Assembly: GCA_964478735.1 (NCBI GenBank)
Contig: CAYZJB010000001.1
Location: forward strand, 62,001-126,000
Reading direction: 5' to 3'
Source: CAYZJB01 sp964478735
GTDB taxonomy: Bacteria; CLD3; SB21
DNA: 64,000 nucleotides
Under the pieces are notes generated by a model. The model did not search any database. It saw only the letters and a list, made by a program, of their open reading frames with translations, and had not been told where the DNA came from. Both the position numbers and the translations under genes were made by a program. This document shows positions 25,611 through 35,214 of this stretch, piece by piece (within the stretch, counting starts at the first letter, position 1; the number at the start of each line of letters is the position of its first letter).

Positions 25611-27893
25611 ATGGTACGATCTATCATAACAGCAATCACACTTTCCATTCTGTTTTCGTCAAATGGATTGGGTCAAACACTTAATATGACGTTTGAAAGC
25701 AATCAAAACTTTTACAATCCCGGCCAAGGGTTTTCGACCACGTACGCCAACCTCTGGGGCTATACCGATTCATTGGGCAATGAGTACGCCATTCTCGGTG
25801 CCTACTCGGGTACGGCAATTATCAACGTTACAGATCCGCAAAACCCGGTAGAGGTGGATACCGTGAGTGCGCCTTTTTCGGCATGGCATGAAGAACAGGT
25901 GTGGGAGAATTACGCCTATTCAGTATCGGAAGGCGGGTCGGGTCTGCAGATAATTAATCTTTCCCTGCTTCCGGATTCGGTTTTTCTCGTCAAGAATTGG
26001 TTGTGGAGCGGGAGTAACGCCGATCGTGCGCATGCGTTTCACATTCGTGACGGTTATGCGTACCTCACGGGTGGAACCGTCAGTGCAGGCCAGGGCGGAA
26101 ATCAAGGCGGGATCCGAATTGTATCTCTCGCCGACCCGGAAAATCCGGTTACGGTCGGTTTCTGGGATAGTCTGTACGTGCATGACTGCTACGTTCGCAA
26201 TGACACGATTTATGCGGCGTGTATTTTTAACGGTGTCATGGCCATTATCGATGCTACCGACATAGCCAATCCGCGAACCATTTACGCCTATACATGGCCC
26301 AACGCCTTCACCCACAATGCGGCGCTGACGGATGACGGTCAGTATCTTCTGACAACGGATGAAACGTCGAATCCACCAGGGAGACTTCGAATCTGGGATA
26401 TTTCGACTCTTCGTGACGGTATTGCGGGCAACACCAACGTGGAGGAAGTAGCGAGCTTTGGCTCAACCGGAATCGTTCACAACGTCTATGTCAAAGGTTA
26501 TCACGCGTTTGCGTCGTATTACTCCGAAGGCGTACGCGTGTGGAACATTCAGAATCCAAAAAATCCGATTGTCGTCGGGCACTACGATTCGTACCCCGCT
26601 GATAATGCTGCCAATTTTAATGGAGACTGGGGCGTCTATCCGTTTTTCGAATTTGATTCGGTAAACAACAAGCAAAAACTGATTCTATCGGATCGGCAGC
26701 ACGGGTTGATCACCTTATCGTTTACACCGCCTAGCGTCGGTTTTGTTCGCGGTACGATATCTGATGCGACGACAGGACAGCCCGTTGCCGGGGCCACCGT
26801 GCAGTTTCTCGGGAAAACCTATTCGGTTGTCACGGATTCCGGCGGTAAATATGTCCTGAACGATATTTACGGCCTAGTCACGCTGAGCGTGTCAAAAGAC
26901 GGGTATGAGACTCTCACGATGGATATCAATATCAATTCCCCGGACGTTATGATCGACCTGGATTTAGGCAATCAGGCTCCTCTTCCACCGCGAATTCGTA
27001 CGACAATCCTCCAAAACCCCGCGGCGACCCGTCATGCAGACATTGTCGTTACTTCACAGGATTCGCTTGAGGGGGCGCCTATGGTGAGGATCACATTGGG
27101 CACCGACTCCTTGGTTGTACCGATGTCGGCCGTGACGTCGGGTCTCGTCTATCGCGGGCCGGTCACGTTTACGTCGGCCGGAACGTACTCCATTCACACC
27201 GAAGCGACATCAGTCTACCAGGTTGATTCGATTGCCGACCGGTCGTTTGCAGTTGTCCTAACCAAGCCGCGTGGTACGACGGTGATCCAGACGCCCTCCG
27301 GCAACGCCATCCTGAAGATTCAGGACGGTACATTTGCCGATGAAACCTATCTCACAGCCATGGACGATGGCAGCAGCGTGCATTTCGGACCGGAGGTGGT
27401 TCCCGCTCGTTCAGTAGGTCTGGAATTAAAACTCAACGTCGCGACCCATGAAGATCCTGCCAAGTTTTTCATCTTCCAAAGATCCGGAGACGACTGGATT
27501 CGAATTCCGACATTGCGGCTCACTCGGTTGGGAATATTGAAAGCGGACGTGGAAGCATTAGGTGAATTTAAGATCGGATACGATCCTTCGTATTCAGGAG
27601 AAAATGTCGAAATTGCCGATTTTGCGCTGGCTCAAAATTATCCCAATCCCTTCAATCCGGTCACGACATTGCAATACGATGTTCCGCAGGATGGCCACAT
27701 TGAGCTGGCGATCTATAATACCCTGGGCCAGAAAGTGCGTTCGCTTGTCTCCGGTTTCCGACCAGCAGGGCGCCATAGATTTCAGTGGGACAGTCGAAAC
27801 GATGCAGGTGCAATTGTAGCAAGCGGAGTGTACCTGTACCGGCTACAGGCAGGCTCATTCGTCAAAACCCGAAAAATGTTACTCGTCAAATAG
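25611..27893 (+). CDS. Secreted LVIVD/choice-of-anchor-B repeat protein with type IX secretion sorting domain
   Basis: Protein of 760 aa. The signal peptide is residues 1-21 (ITLSILFSSNGLGQ). Residues 30-375 hold beta-propeller-like LVIVD repeats (INVTDPQNPVEV, RIVSLADPENPVTVGFW, WNIQNPKNPIVVGHYD) as in choice-of-anchor-B proteins. A carboxypeptidase-regulatory-like domain lies at about 380-450 (VRGTISDATTGQPVAGATV). A further beta-rich region follows, and the last 85 residues form a type A T9SS sorting domain (AQNYPNPFNPVTTLQYDVP, YNTLGQKVRSL, GVYLYRLQ, KTRKMLLVK). So it is probably exported through the type IX system and anchored or released outside. The T9SS machinery is not in this window. 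Function of the propeller unknown. Confidence 0.9.
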   Translation: MVRSIITAITLSILFSSNGLGQTLNMTFESNQNFYNPGQGFSTTYANLWGYTDSLGNEYAILGAYSGTAIINVTDPQNPVEVDTVSAPFSAWHEEQVWENYAYSVSEGGSGLQIINLSLLPDSVFLVKNWLWSGSNADRAHAFHIRDGYAYLTGGTVSAGQGGNQGGIRIVSLADPENPVTVGFWDSLYVHDCYVRNDTIYAACIFNGVMAIIDATDIANPRTIYAYTWPNAFTHNAALTDDGQYLLTTDETSNPPGRLRIWDISTLRDGIAGNTNVEEVASFGSTGIVHNVYVKGYHAFASYYSEGVRVWNIQNPKNPIVVGHYDSYPADNAANFNGDWGVYPFFEFDSVNNKQKLILSDRQHGLITLSFTPPSVGFVRGTISDATTGQPVAGATVQFLGKTYSVVTDSGGKYVLNDIYGLVTLSVSKDGYETLTMDININSPDVMIDLDLGNQAPLPPRIRTTILQNPAATRHADIVVTSQDSLEGAPMVRITLGTDSLVVPMSAVTSGLVYRGPVTFTSAGTYSIHTEATSVYQVDSIADRSFAVVLTKPRGTTVIQTPSGNAILKIQDGTFADETYLTAMDDGSSVHFGPEVVPARSVGLELKLNVATHEDPAKFFIFQRSGDDWIRIPTLRLTRLGILKADVEALGEFKIGYDPSYSGENVEIADFALAQNYPNPFNPVTTLQYDVPQDGHIELAIYNTLGQKVRSLVSGFRPAGRHRFQWDSRNDAGAIVASGVYLYRLQAGSFVKTRKMLLVK

Positions 27894-27901
27894 GAGAGAT
27901 C

Positions 27902-28492
27902 ATGAAACGCGTGTTATTCTGTCTGATGTTTTTCGGTCTTGTTGCTTGTGACAAAGATTCGAAAAAGATCACGTACGAAATTCTGCTAGTGGACGCGGAT
28001 GCCGATTTTGTGACGGGCAATTATGCGGCGGCGCTACAGACGTACCTGGATGCGCAGGCGCTGAAGCCCGAAGACGCGCGTGCATATTCGGGCGCAGGCT
28101 GGTGCCATCTCAAACTTGACGATCTCACGTCGTCGGCGAGCGCATTCGATGACGGCTCGTCGCTCGCCAACGTGTCTGCTGATCTTTTTGCAGGATGGTC
28201 TTTTGTTCTCCGGGCCCAGGAAGATTTTACGGGCTCCAATTCGAAGTCGGACAGTGCCTTGGCGAGAGATCCGGCGTGGCAATTCGGCCTGATTCCGTCG
28301 CTGGATTATAAAGACCTGCATCTTTTACGTGCTGGAAACTATTTTCTGCTTGGTCTGTATACTCAGAGCAAGGCCGAGGTCCTTATATTAGATGCATCGT
28401 TTGCATCCGTCGACGTGACGACGGATTCGGGGCGCGCCAAACTCGCACAGAAGATCGAAGACCTGAAATCGCTGACGAAATTTCCCTTGTGA
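27902..28492 (+). CDS. TPR-like lipoprotein
   Basis: Protein of 196 aa. The signal ends in the lipobox GLVAC, so Cys16 should be lipidated. The mature part has two to three TPR-like helical pairs (FVTGNYAAALQTYLDAQALKPEDARAYSGAGWCHLKLDDL). AGGAGAG-type site GGAGA precedes the ATG at 27902; the frame is open upstream inside the previous gene, but that part is not plausible protein. It starts 8 nt after the T9SS-sorted protein and ends at a terminator, so the two form an operon. Specific role unknown. Confidence 0.82.
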   Translation: MKRVLFCLMFFGLVACDKDSKKITYEILLVDADADFVTGNYAAALQTYLDAQALKPEDARAYSGAGWCHLKLDDLTSSASAFDDGSSLANVSADLFAGWSFVLRAQEDFTGSNSKSDSALARDPAWQFGLIPSLDYKDLHLLRAGNYFLLGLYTQSKAEVLILDASFASVDVTTDSGRAKLAQKIEDLKSLTKFPL

Positions 28493-28520
28493 TTGGATTC
28501 GTCTTTTCAGAACATCATCC

Positions 28521-28553
28521 GGCCGTTCGAGGGGTGCTTCGAGCGGCCTTTTT
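28521..28553 (+). terminator. Rho-independent terminator
   Basis: The 11-bp stem GGCCGTTCGAG / TTCGAGCGGCC (one G-U pair) is followed by five Ts, ending the T9SS protein-lipoprotein operon. Confidence 0.9.
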
Positions 28554-28631
28554 ATGTCATGACGTCCGTCATACAACCGAAATTTCAATCGCTTATTCTT
28601 AATCCGTTACTTCACCAAAAGGATTCCAGCG

Positions 28632-30605
28632 ATGGGACAGAATAAAAAAACGGCCGTTAAACGATCTGCCCGAATTTCACGATCTTTAAAAAAATCCACG
28701 CCGTCGTGGAATGGATTCAAACCGACAAAACTCCGACTCCAGCGTCCGGTTCCATCCGACATCGACATCGCCCAGGCGGCTCAGCCTAAACCGATTATCC
28801 AGCTTGCAAAAGAGATCGGGTTGAAAGAAAACGAGCTGGAATTGTATGGCCCGTTTAAGGCGAAGGTCCGTCTCGAATCCCGCGATCGGCTAAGCAAATT
28901 GCCTAACGGCAAATATATCGACGTCACCGCCATCACGCCGACGCCTCTCGGCGAAGGAAAGACGACGACCACGGTCGGGCTGGCCCAGGCTCTGGGAGCG
29001 CACCTGAAGAAACGCGTGTTCGCCTGTATCCGCCAACCGTCACAGGGCCCGACGTTCGGCATCAAGGGCGGAGCGGCCGGGGGCGGGTACAGCCAGATCA
29101 TTCCGATGGAGGACTTCAACCTCCATCTCACCGGCGACATTCATGCGATTACGGCGGCGCATAATTTAATGGCCGCGGCAATGGACGTGCGGATGTTTCA
29201 TGAACATCACCAGCCGGACGATGAAAAATTATTTCAAGCCATGTGTCCGCCGGACAAAAAAGGCGAACGACATTTTGCCCGGTCGCATTACGCACGGATG
29301 AAAAAATTAGGCATTACGGCCAAACGTCCCGAAGATCTCACGCTCGACGAAAAACGCCGCCTGTTTCGGTTGGACATTGATCCCGAAACGATCATGTGGA
29401 ATCGCGTTCTCGATCTCAACGACCGCATGCTGCGTCAAATCACGATCGGCCAGGGCCCGGAGGAAAAAGGGTTTACGCGCTCGACGGGCTTCGATATTAC
29501 GGTGGCCAGCGAGATTATGGCCATCCTTGCATTGACTACCTCGCTTGAAGACATGCGGGAGCGACTCGGCAAGATGGTGTTTGCACTCAGTCGCAATGGA
29601 GACCCTTTGACGGCGGAAGACCTAGGCGTCGCGGGCGCGTTGACCGTGCTGATGAAGGATGCGATCAAGCCGAACCTTATGCAAACGCTGGAAGGTACGC
29701 CCGCGTTCGTGCATGCGGGACCTTTTGCCAATATTGCGCACGGCAATTCATCCATCATCGCCGATCAGATTGCACTCAAGCTGGCGGAATACGTGGTGAC
29801 GGAATCGGGGTTTGGTGCGGACATCGGGATGGAAAAATTCATGGACATCAAATGCCGCGTGTCGGGGCTGATACCCGACGTCGTCGTTCTGGTGGCGACC
29901 ATTCGCGCCCTCAAAATGCACGGCGGCGGACCGAAAGTCGTCGCAGGTAAGCCGCTCGACCGCGTCTATCTGGAAGAAAACCTACCATTGCTCGAAGCCG
30001 GCATGCCCAATCTCACTCGACATATCACAAACGCGAAACGATTCGGAATTCCCGTGATCGTTGCCATCAATTCCTTCGACACCGACTCGGCTGAGGAAAT
30101 CCGGCTGATCGAACAAGTTGCCCTTGAGGCCGGCGCGGAAGCGGCCTGCGTATGCACGCACTGGATGAACGGCGGCAAGGGCGCGGTAGAACTGGCGCGC
30201 GCCGTCGTGGAAGCGGCCGAGCGGCCGAAAAAATTCGAATTCCTGTATCCGCTGGACGCACCGATCAAAGAGAAGATCGAAACGATTGCACGATTCTACG
30301 GCGCTTCGGGCGTCGATTATTCACCGGAAGCGGAGGCGAAAATCGAACGGTTTACGAAACTCGGTTATACGCACATGCCGATCTGTATGGCGAAGACCCA
30401 TCTGTCGTTTACCGCCGATGCGACGATCAAAGGAGCGCCGACGGATTTCCGGATTCCCATCCGTGATATCCGTGCATCGGTGGGCGCGGGGTTTCTTTAT
30501 CCGTTGGTTGGAATGATGCGAACAATGCCGGGACTCGCGACCCGTTCGGCGTTTATGGACGTGGACGTCGACCTGAAAACGGGCAAGGTGATAGGATTAT
30601 TTTAA
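28632..30605 (+). CDS. fhs: Formate-tetrahydrofolate ligase, long (MTHFD1-like) form
   Basis: Protein of 657 aa. It makes 10-formyl-THF from formate, THF and ATP. It contains the P-loop TPLGEGKTTTTVGLAQ near residue 110, RQPSQGPTFGIKGGAAGGGY, FNLHLTGDIHAI, TLEGTPAFVHAGPFANIAHG and the C-terminal DIRASVGAGFLYPLVG. It has an extra basic N-terminal stretch of about 40 residues. Several segments (GGAAGGGYSQIIPMEDFNLH, LDIDPETIMWNRVLD, HMPICMAKTHLS) match the form fused in eukaryotic C1-THF synthase, as I remember it, better than the shorter clostridial enzyme. It stands alone here, with no folD or acetogenesis genes nearby. Confidence 0.95.
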   Translation: MGQNKKTAVKRSARISRSLKKSTPSWNGFKPTKLRLQRPVPSDIDIAQAAQPKPIIQLAKEIGLKENELELYGPFKAKVRLESRDRLSKLPNGKYIDVTAITPTPLGEGKTTTTVGLAQALGAHLKKRVFACIRQPSQGPTFGIKGGAAGGGYSQIIPMEDFNLHLTGDIHAITAAHNLMAAAMDVRMFHEHHQPDDEKLFQAMCPPDKKGERHFARSHYARMKKLGITAKRPEDLTLDEKRRLFRLDIDPETIMWNRVLDLNDRMLRQITIGQGPEEKGFTRSTGFDITVASEIMAILALTTSLEDMRERLGKMVFALSRNGDPLTAEDLGVAGALTVLMKDAIKPNLMQTLEGTPAFVHAGPFANIAHGNSSIIADQIALKLAEYVVTESGFGADIGMEKFMDIKCRVSGLIPDVVVLVATIRALKMHGGGPKVVAGKPLDRVYLEENLPLLEAGMPNLTRHITNAKRFGIPVIVAINSFDTDSAEEIRLIEQVALEAGAEAACVCTHWMNGGKGAVELARAVVEAAERPKKFEFLYPLDAPIKEKIETIARFYGASGVDYSPEAEAKIERFTKLGYTHMPICMAKTHLSFTADATIKGAPTDFRIPIRDIRASVGAGFLYPLVGMMRTMPGLATRSAFMDVDVDLKTGKVIGLF

Positions 30606-30751
30606 AGATACGTTGCCCTTGTTACGACCACAGTATTCATGGAAAAAAAAATTGTGTGAGTCGTTTAGCCGATGGAGCAGGGCAAACTGAATGGTTTGTC
30701 AATTTGCAGAGTAAGTTGCTGTCGGGTGCAAAAAACTGCAAAGGAGTAATT

Positions 30752-31273
30752 ATGCAATTCATGCGCATGTTGACGATTCTGTTGCTGCCCGTATCCCTGG
30801 CTGCGCAGAATCAGAAACCGCTGGCCAGCCCGAAAGCGACCGTCATGCAGGTAGTCGGATCGACGGAAATTACCATCACGTATCATCGGCCGGCCGTGAA
30901 GGGTCGAAGTATTTTCGGCGGTCTGGTACCTTACGGCCAGGTCTGGCGAACGGGCGCCAACGAAAATACGACGATTTCGTTTTCAAACGACGTCAAGATC
31001 AACGGAAAATCGCTTAAAGCCGGAACGTACGGCCTGCATACCATTCCCGGTCAGTCATCGTGGACGATCGTTTTTAACAGCGACAGCAAGGCGTGGGGGA
31101 GTTATTCCTACGATCAGAAAAAGGACGCGCTGCGTGTCGACGTCAAGCCGTCGGAATCGGAGTTCGTCGAACGTATGCGGTTCACCATCGACGACATGAC
31201 GGAAACCCGTGCGACCGTCGTTTTGCAGTGGGAAAAGACCCGCGTAACCTTCGACGTCGAGGTTTCCTCCTAA
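30752..31273 (+). CDS. DUF2911 exported protein
   Basis: Protein of 173 aa. The signal peptide is residues 1-19 (MLTILLLPVSLAAQ). The domain matches DUF2911: SPKATVMQVVGSTEITITYHRP, VWRTGANENTTISFS, LKAGTYGLHTIPG and VVLQWEKTRVTFDVEV. Proteins of this type are frequent in Bacteroidetes and relatives and are probably periplasmic; function unknown. AAGGAG lies 6 nt before the ATG at 30752. A 7-bp inverted repeat TTTGCAG/CTGCAAA lies in the leader and runs into this site. Followed by a terminator. Confidence 0.88.
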   Translation: MQFMRMLTILLLPVSLAAQNQKPLASPKATVMQVVGSTEITITYHRPAVKGRSIFGGLVPYGQVWRTGANENTTISFSNDVKINGKSLKAGTYGLHTIPGQSSWTIVFNSDSKAWGSYSYDQKKDALRVDVKPSESEFVERMRFTIDDMTETRATVVLQWEKTRVTFDVEVSS

Positions 31274-31299
31274 GCTATATTTCTATTCTACTCATGATA

Positions 31300-31336
31300 A
31301 ACCGGGTCTGGAGTTTTGACTCTGGACCCGGTTATT
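31300..31336 (+). terminator. Rho-independent terminator
   Basis: The 9-bp perfect stem AACCGGGTC/GACCCGGTT is followed by a T-rich stretch. It ends the DUF2911 gene and isolates the sulfur operon that follows. Confidence 0.85.
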
Positions 31337-31483
31337 GTTTTCTCTTCGTTTAGCCCCGTTTTTTTAATGCCCACTACATGATCGATGTCATTCATTCACC
31401 GATAAAATATTCTACTATATAAGTAGATAGACATATAACTAAAAACCGATCGACTTTGGTCGGTGTCACCAAGGAGAGGTTGT

Positions 31484-33016
31484 ATGATCAGGTTTTTGAA
31501 ACTCATGTGGATCGGGATGGTAGGAATCCTGCTGGACACAGCCGTCGCGATCAGTGGTACGAATGGTTATTTACTCAATTGTTTTTGTGCGCGTTCATAT
31601 GCACGCGGCGGTACCGTTATTGGCATTCCGGATAACGGTTCCGTCATTCTTGCCAATCCCGCCGGACTCGCGTTTCTTCCTCAACGGTCGGTCGGAATCG
31701 GCCTCGGCGTGTTAATTCCCAAGGTTCAGTTCCGCAATGCTGTAAATGGGAATACCGTGGCGGACGACAAAATGTACGCGATGCCGTTTCTGGGTTACGT
31801 CGATCCGATGCCGCATACGCACTGGGCGTGGGGATTCGGCATTAACGTGGTCGGAGGCATGGGTGCGGAGTACGATTTGAACCACGATCTCTTCCGTGAT
31901 ATGAACGGCGACTTCATTCCGCAAAATTACTTTTCGGAATTCGGTTACGTCAAAGTCGGTCCGTCGCTCGCGTATCGCATCAATGAAAATCTGGCGATAG
32001 GAGCCGGTTTTCAACTGTACTACGGCATGCTCGACTTCCGCATGCCGTTTTCGATCGATCCCGTTGCCAACCTACAGGGCACCCCGATCAACAATCCGAA
32101 CATGACGTTCGGCCAAATGTTTGCCGCTCCGCAGGCTCAGGGAGGCTTCGGTTATACTGAAGTAACCGCCTATGCCGATATGTACGACCTTCGCGGGTTT
32201 GGAGTCGGCGCCAATCTCGGCATGTTGTGGAAGATCAGCGACGTATGGTCGGTCGGTCTTGCTTATACCGCTCCCACGACGATGGTAATGGAAGGCAAAG
32301 CAAAGATGGACATGACGGCGCAATTCAATAAAGCTTTTGCCGACGCGGTGGCCGGAGTGATGGCGCAAAACCCGGGCATGACCGCACAGGATGCGCAGAC
32401 CGCCGTTGTTCAGATGTTTACCGACATGGGCGTCGATCTCGGAGCGGGCGTCGCGACCACCTATTCGACCAACAAGGTCGATTACGACGTTCCGCAGAAG
32501 TTTGCCGCCGGTGTGGGCTTTACACCGACCCGGCGATGGACGTTCGGCCTCGACGTGGAATGGATCGACTGGGACCAGGCATTCGATAATTTGCCGATAC
32601 GCCTTCGCAACGGAAACAATGCGAATATCAATCTGATGGTCAACGGATCGACGACGGACGGGTCGTTTGACTACAAATTCCCGCTCAACTGGAAAAATTC
32701 GATCAACGTTAAAATCGGCGCCGATTACCGGTTGACCGACGCGACAAACATTCGCGCCGGTTTCATCCACGGTAAGAATCCCGTTGCGTCCAGCACCGTG
32801 TTCGCGATCTTCCCCGCCATCGTGGAAAATCACATCACCATGGGAATCGGCCACGTGTTCAATCGACGCTGGGGCCTCGACGTCGCCTATATTCTGACGC
32901 TCAATAAACAGCAGGACGGTGCCGCTACGGGACATTTGATCGGAAGCGAATACAACGGCAGCCGAAGCCAACTGAAAGAACACCTGATCATGACATCGCT
33001 GTCGATCGGATTGTAG
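31484..33016 (+). CDS. OmpP1/FadL-family outer-membrane channel, first gene of the sulfur operon
   Basis: Protein of 510 aa. The signal peptide is about residues 1-22. The N-terminal hatch has YARGGTVIGIPDNGSVILANPAGLAF, the FadL signature, and the rest alternates beta strands ending in an aromatic-poor ...SLSIGL. FadL channels take up hydrophobic compounds. It ends 9 nt before the reductase gene, so it belongs to that operon, and its substrate may be sulfur or polysulfide rather than a fatty acid (inference). Unusually, Cys33 and Cys35 (NCFCARS) lie at the start of the hatch. AAGGAGAGG precedes the ATG at 31484, and two short inverted repeats (ACCGA/TCGGT, GGTGTCACC) sit just upstream. Confidence 0.85.
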   Translation: MIRFLKLMWIGMVGILLDTAVAISGTNGYLLNCFCARSYARGGTVIGIPDNGSVILANPAGLAFLPQRSVGIGLGVLIPKVQFRNAVNGNTVADDKMYAMPFLGYVDPMPHTHWAWGFGINVVGGMGAEYDLNHDLFRDMNGDFIPQNYFSEFGYVKVGPSLAYRINENLAIGAGFQLYYGMLDFRMPFSIDPVANLQGTPINNPNMTFGQMFAAPQAQGGFGYTEVTAYADMYDLRGFGVGANLGMLWKISDVWSVGLAYTAPTTMVMEGKAKMDMTAQFNKAFADAVAGVMAQNPGMTAQDAQTAVVQMFTDMGVDLGAGVATTYSTNKVDYDVPQKFAAGVGFTPTRRWTFGLDVEWIDWDQAFDNLPIRLRNGNNANINLMVNGSTTDGSFDYKFPLNWKNSINVKIGADYRLTDATNIRAGFIHGKNPVASSTVFAIFPAIVENHITMGIGHVFNRRWGLDVAYILTLNKQQDGAATGHLIGSEYNGSRSQLKEHLIMTSLSIGL

Positions 33017-33025
33017 GACTTGACC

Positions 33026-35212
33026 ATGAACACGAGCGTTTCACGTCGACGATTCCTTAAACTCAGCGCCGGGGCCACCATGGGAACGGTCCTGCTGAGG
33101 AATTGGAATCTTGCCAGGGCGTCACAAGTCGAAGAAAAAGGCATCCGGACGGTTCCGACGTTCTGCGACATCTGTTTCTGGAAATGCGGTGCCATCGCAA
33201 CCGTCAAGGACGGCGAACTGTGGAAAGTCGAAGGCAACCCGCTCGATCCGTTGAGTAGCGGGCGGCTGTGTCCGCGCGGGACCGGAGGTGTCGGTGCCCA
33301 TTACGATACCGATCGCTTGAAGGCGCCGCTGATGCGCAAAGACGTGCGGGGTGCGGAACAGTGGGTCGCCGTGACATGGGACGAAGCGTTGGACTTCATC
33401 GCGGAAAAAATGCAAAAGATCAAAAATGAGTACGGACCGGAAGCCGTTGCACTTTTCAGCCATGGCATCGGCGGGAATTTTTTGAAGCACACGCTGAAAG
33501 CGTACGGCACGCCGAACCTGGCCGCCCCGTCGTACGCCCAGTGCCGCGGTCCGCGTGACGTCGGCTTTCGTCTGACGTTCGGTGAAGACGTGAGCTCGCC
33601 TGAACGCACGGACATTCGCAACACCGATTGTCTCGTTTTGATCGGGTCGCATCTCGGCGAGAACATGCACAACACACAAGTGCAGGAATTTGCCGAAGCG
33701 GTCGGCCGCGGGGCCACCATCATCGTCGTCGATCCGCGGTTTTCTGTCGCGGCCGGCAAGGCCAAATATTATCTGCCGATCAAGCCGGGAACCGACACGG
33801 CGCTCATTCTTGCGTGGATGAACGTCATCGTTAGAGAAGAACTTTATGACAAGGCCTATGTGAACGACTACGGTTTCGGGTTCGACGCGTTTGCCGCGGA
33901 AATTGCTCAGTACACGCCGGAATGGGCGTACCCGGAGACCGGAATCGAACCGGAGTTGATTTATACAACCGCGCGTGAGATGGCCCGATTCAAGCCGAAG
34001 ACACTGATTCACCCGGGCCGGCACGTGACATGGTACGGCAACGACACCCAACGCAGCCGTGCGATTGCGTTGCTCAATGCACTGCTTGGAAGCTGGGGAC
34101 GTAAAGGCGGATTTTATACGCCCGTCAGCATGGACGTTCCCGCCTATCCGTACCCTGCTTATCCGAAGTCCGCAAAAGGAAAAGCGGACAATCCGGACAA
34201 AAAATATCCGTTTGCCCACGAGAGCCTGACGACGGGCATTCGCGACGCCACGCTCACCGGCCAGCCGTATCCGATCAAGGGATGGTTTGTGTATGCGACG
34301 AATCTTATCCATGCGTTGCCCAATGAGCATGAAACGATCCGGGCCATTCAGAATCTCGATCTCATGGTTGTGATCGACGTGGTCGGGAGCGAGATTGCCG
34401 GATGGGCCGACGTGGTGTTGCCCGAAGCAACGTATCTTGAACGGTATGACGACTTGAACGTGGAATGGTTTCGGGAGCCCTTCATCGGACTGCGGCAACC
34501 CGTTGTCGAACCGCCGCATGATCAGAAACCCAACTGGTGGATTGCCAAAAAACTCGCGGAAAAACTGAATCTGCGCCACTACTATCCGTGGTCGACAATT
34601 GAAGAATACCTTGACCATCGGCTGAAAGCGGCGGGGTACAGTCTCGGCGAAATCAAACAAAAAGGGATCATTCGCGGAGAGAAACAGCCGATTTATTTTG
34701 ACGAAGGCGTTCCGGTCGAATTTTCAACGCCGAGCGGTAAGATCGAATTTTACTCGCTGCAATTGAAAGACGCGGGCTTCGATCCCGTTCCAACTTACAC
34801 GCCGCCGCCGGGTCCGCCGCCGGGATATTTTCGACTGCTCTTCGGCCGCGCGCCCGTTCATACGTTCAGCCGCACCCAAACGAATCCCGTACTGCACGAG
34901 ATGATGACGGAAAATGAATTATGGATTCACCATGACGTGGCCATGCGGTTTGGACTCCAGGACGGAACGTACGTCAAATTGAAAAATCAGGACGGCGTAG
35001 AGAGCCAGCCGATCAAGGTAAAAATCACGCAGCGGATTCGAACGGACTGTGTATACATGGTTCATGGTTTTGGACACCATTCGAAAATGCTGAAGCGCGC
35101 GTTCGGCAAAGGAGCCAGCGACGCGCAACTGGTTACCCAGTATCAGACCGACCCGTTGATGGGTGGGACAGGAATGAACGTCAATTTTGTCACATTCGTG
35201 GGCGAGGCGTAA
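33026..35212 (+). CDS. psrA: Molybdopterin polysulfide/thiosulfate reductase catalytic subunit, Tat-exported
   Basis: Protein of 728 aa of the DMSO-reductase superfamily. The N-terminal SRRRFLKLSAG is a Tat signal, so it acts in the periplasm. Cys47, Cys50, Cys54 and Cys82 (CDICFWKC and LCPRG) bind a 4Fe-4S cluster. Cys173 in SYAQCRGPRD sits where PsrA/PhsA have the molybdenum ligand. C-terminal motifs TPSGKIEFYS and TNPVLHEM fit the molybdopterin-binding domain. It should reduce polysulfide, sulfur or thiosulfate, or run in reverse; the sequence cannot say which. The next genes encode the matching iron-sulfur and NrfD subunits. Start: ATG 33026 rather than TTG 33020. Confidence 0.9.
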   Translation: MNTSVSRRRFLKLSAGATMGTVLLRNWNLARASQVEEKGIRTVPTFCDICFWKCGAIATVKDGELWKVEGNPLDPLSSGRLCPRGTGGVGAHYDTDRLKAPLMRKDVRGAEQWVAVTWDEALDFIAEKMQKIKNEYGPEAVALFSHGIGGNFLKHTLKAYGTPNLAAPSYAQCRGPRDVGFRLTFGEDVSSPERTDIRNTDCLVLIGSHLGENMHNTQVQEFAEAVGRGATIIVVDPRFSVAAGKAKYYLPIKPGTDTALILAWMNVIVREELYDKAYVNDYGFGFDAFAAEIAQYTPEWAYPETGIEPELIYTTAREMARFKPKTLIHPGRHVTWYGNDTQRSRAIALLNALLGSWGRKGGFYTPVSMDVPAYPYPAYPKSAKGKADNPDKKYPFAHESLTTGIRDATLTGQPYPIKGWFVYATNLIHALPNEHETIRAIQNLDLMVVIDVVGSEIAGWADVVLPEATYLERYDDLNVEWFREPFIGLRQPVVEPPHDQKPNWWIAKKLAEKLNLRHYYPWSTIEEYLDHRLKAAGYSLGEIKQKGIIRGEKQPIYFDEGVPVEFSTPSGKIEFYSLQLKDAGFDPVPTYTPPPGPPPGYFRLLFGRAPVHTFSRTQTNPVLHEMMTENELWIHHDVAMRFGLQDGTYVKLKNQDGVESQPIKVKITQRIRTDCVYMVHGFGHHSKMLKRAFGKGASDAQLVTQYQTDPLMGGTGMNVNFVTFVGEA

Positions 35213-35214
35213 CG

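Noticed and set aside
33122..34660. Minus-strand open frame of 512 codons
   Set aside because: Antisense shadow of the psrA gene, which has Fe-S and molybdenum motifs.
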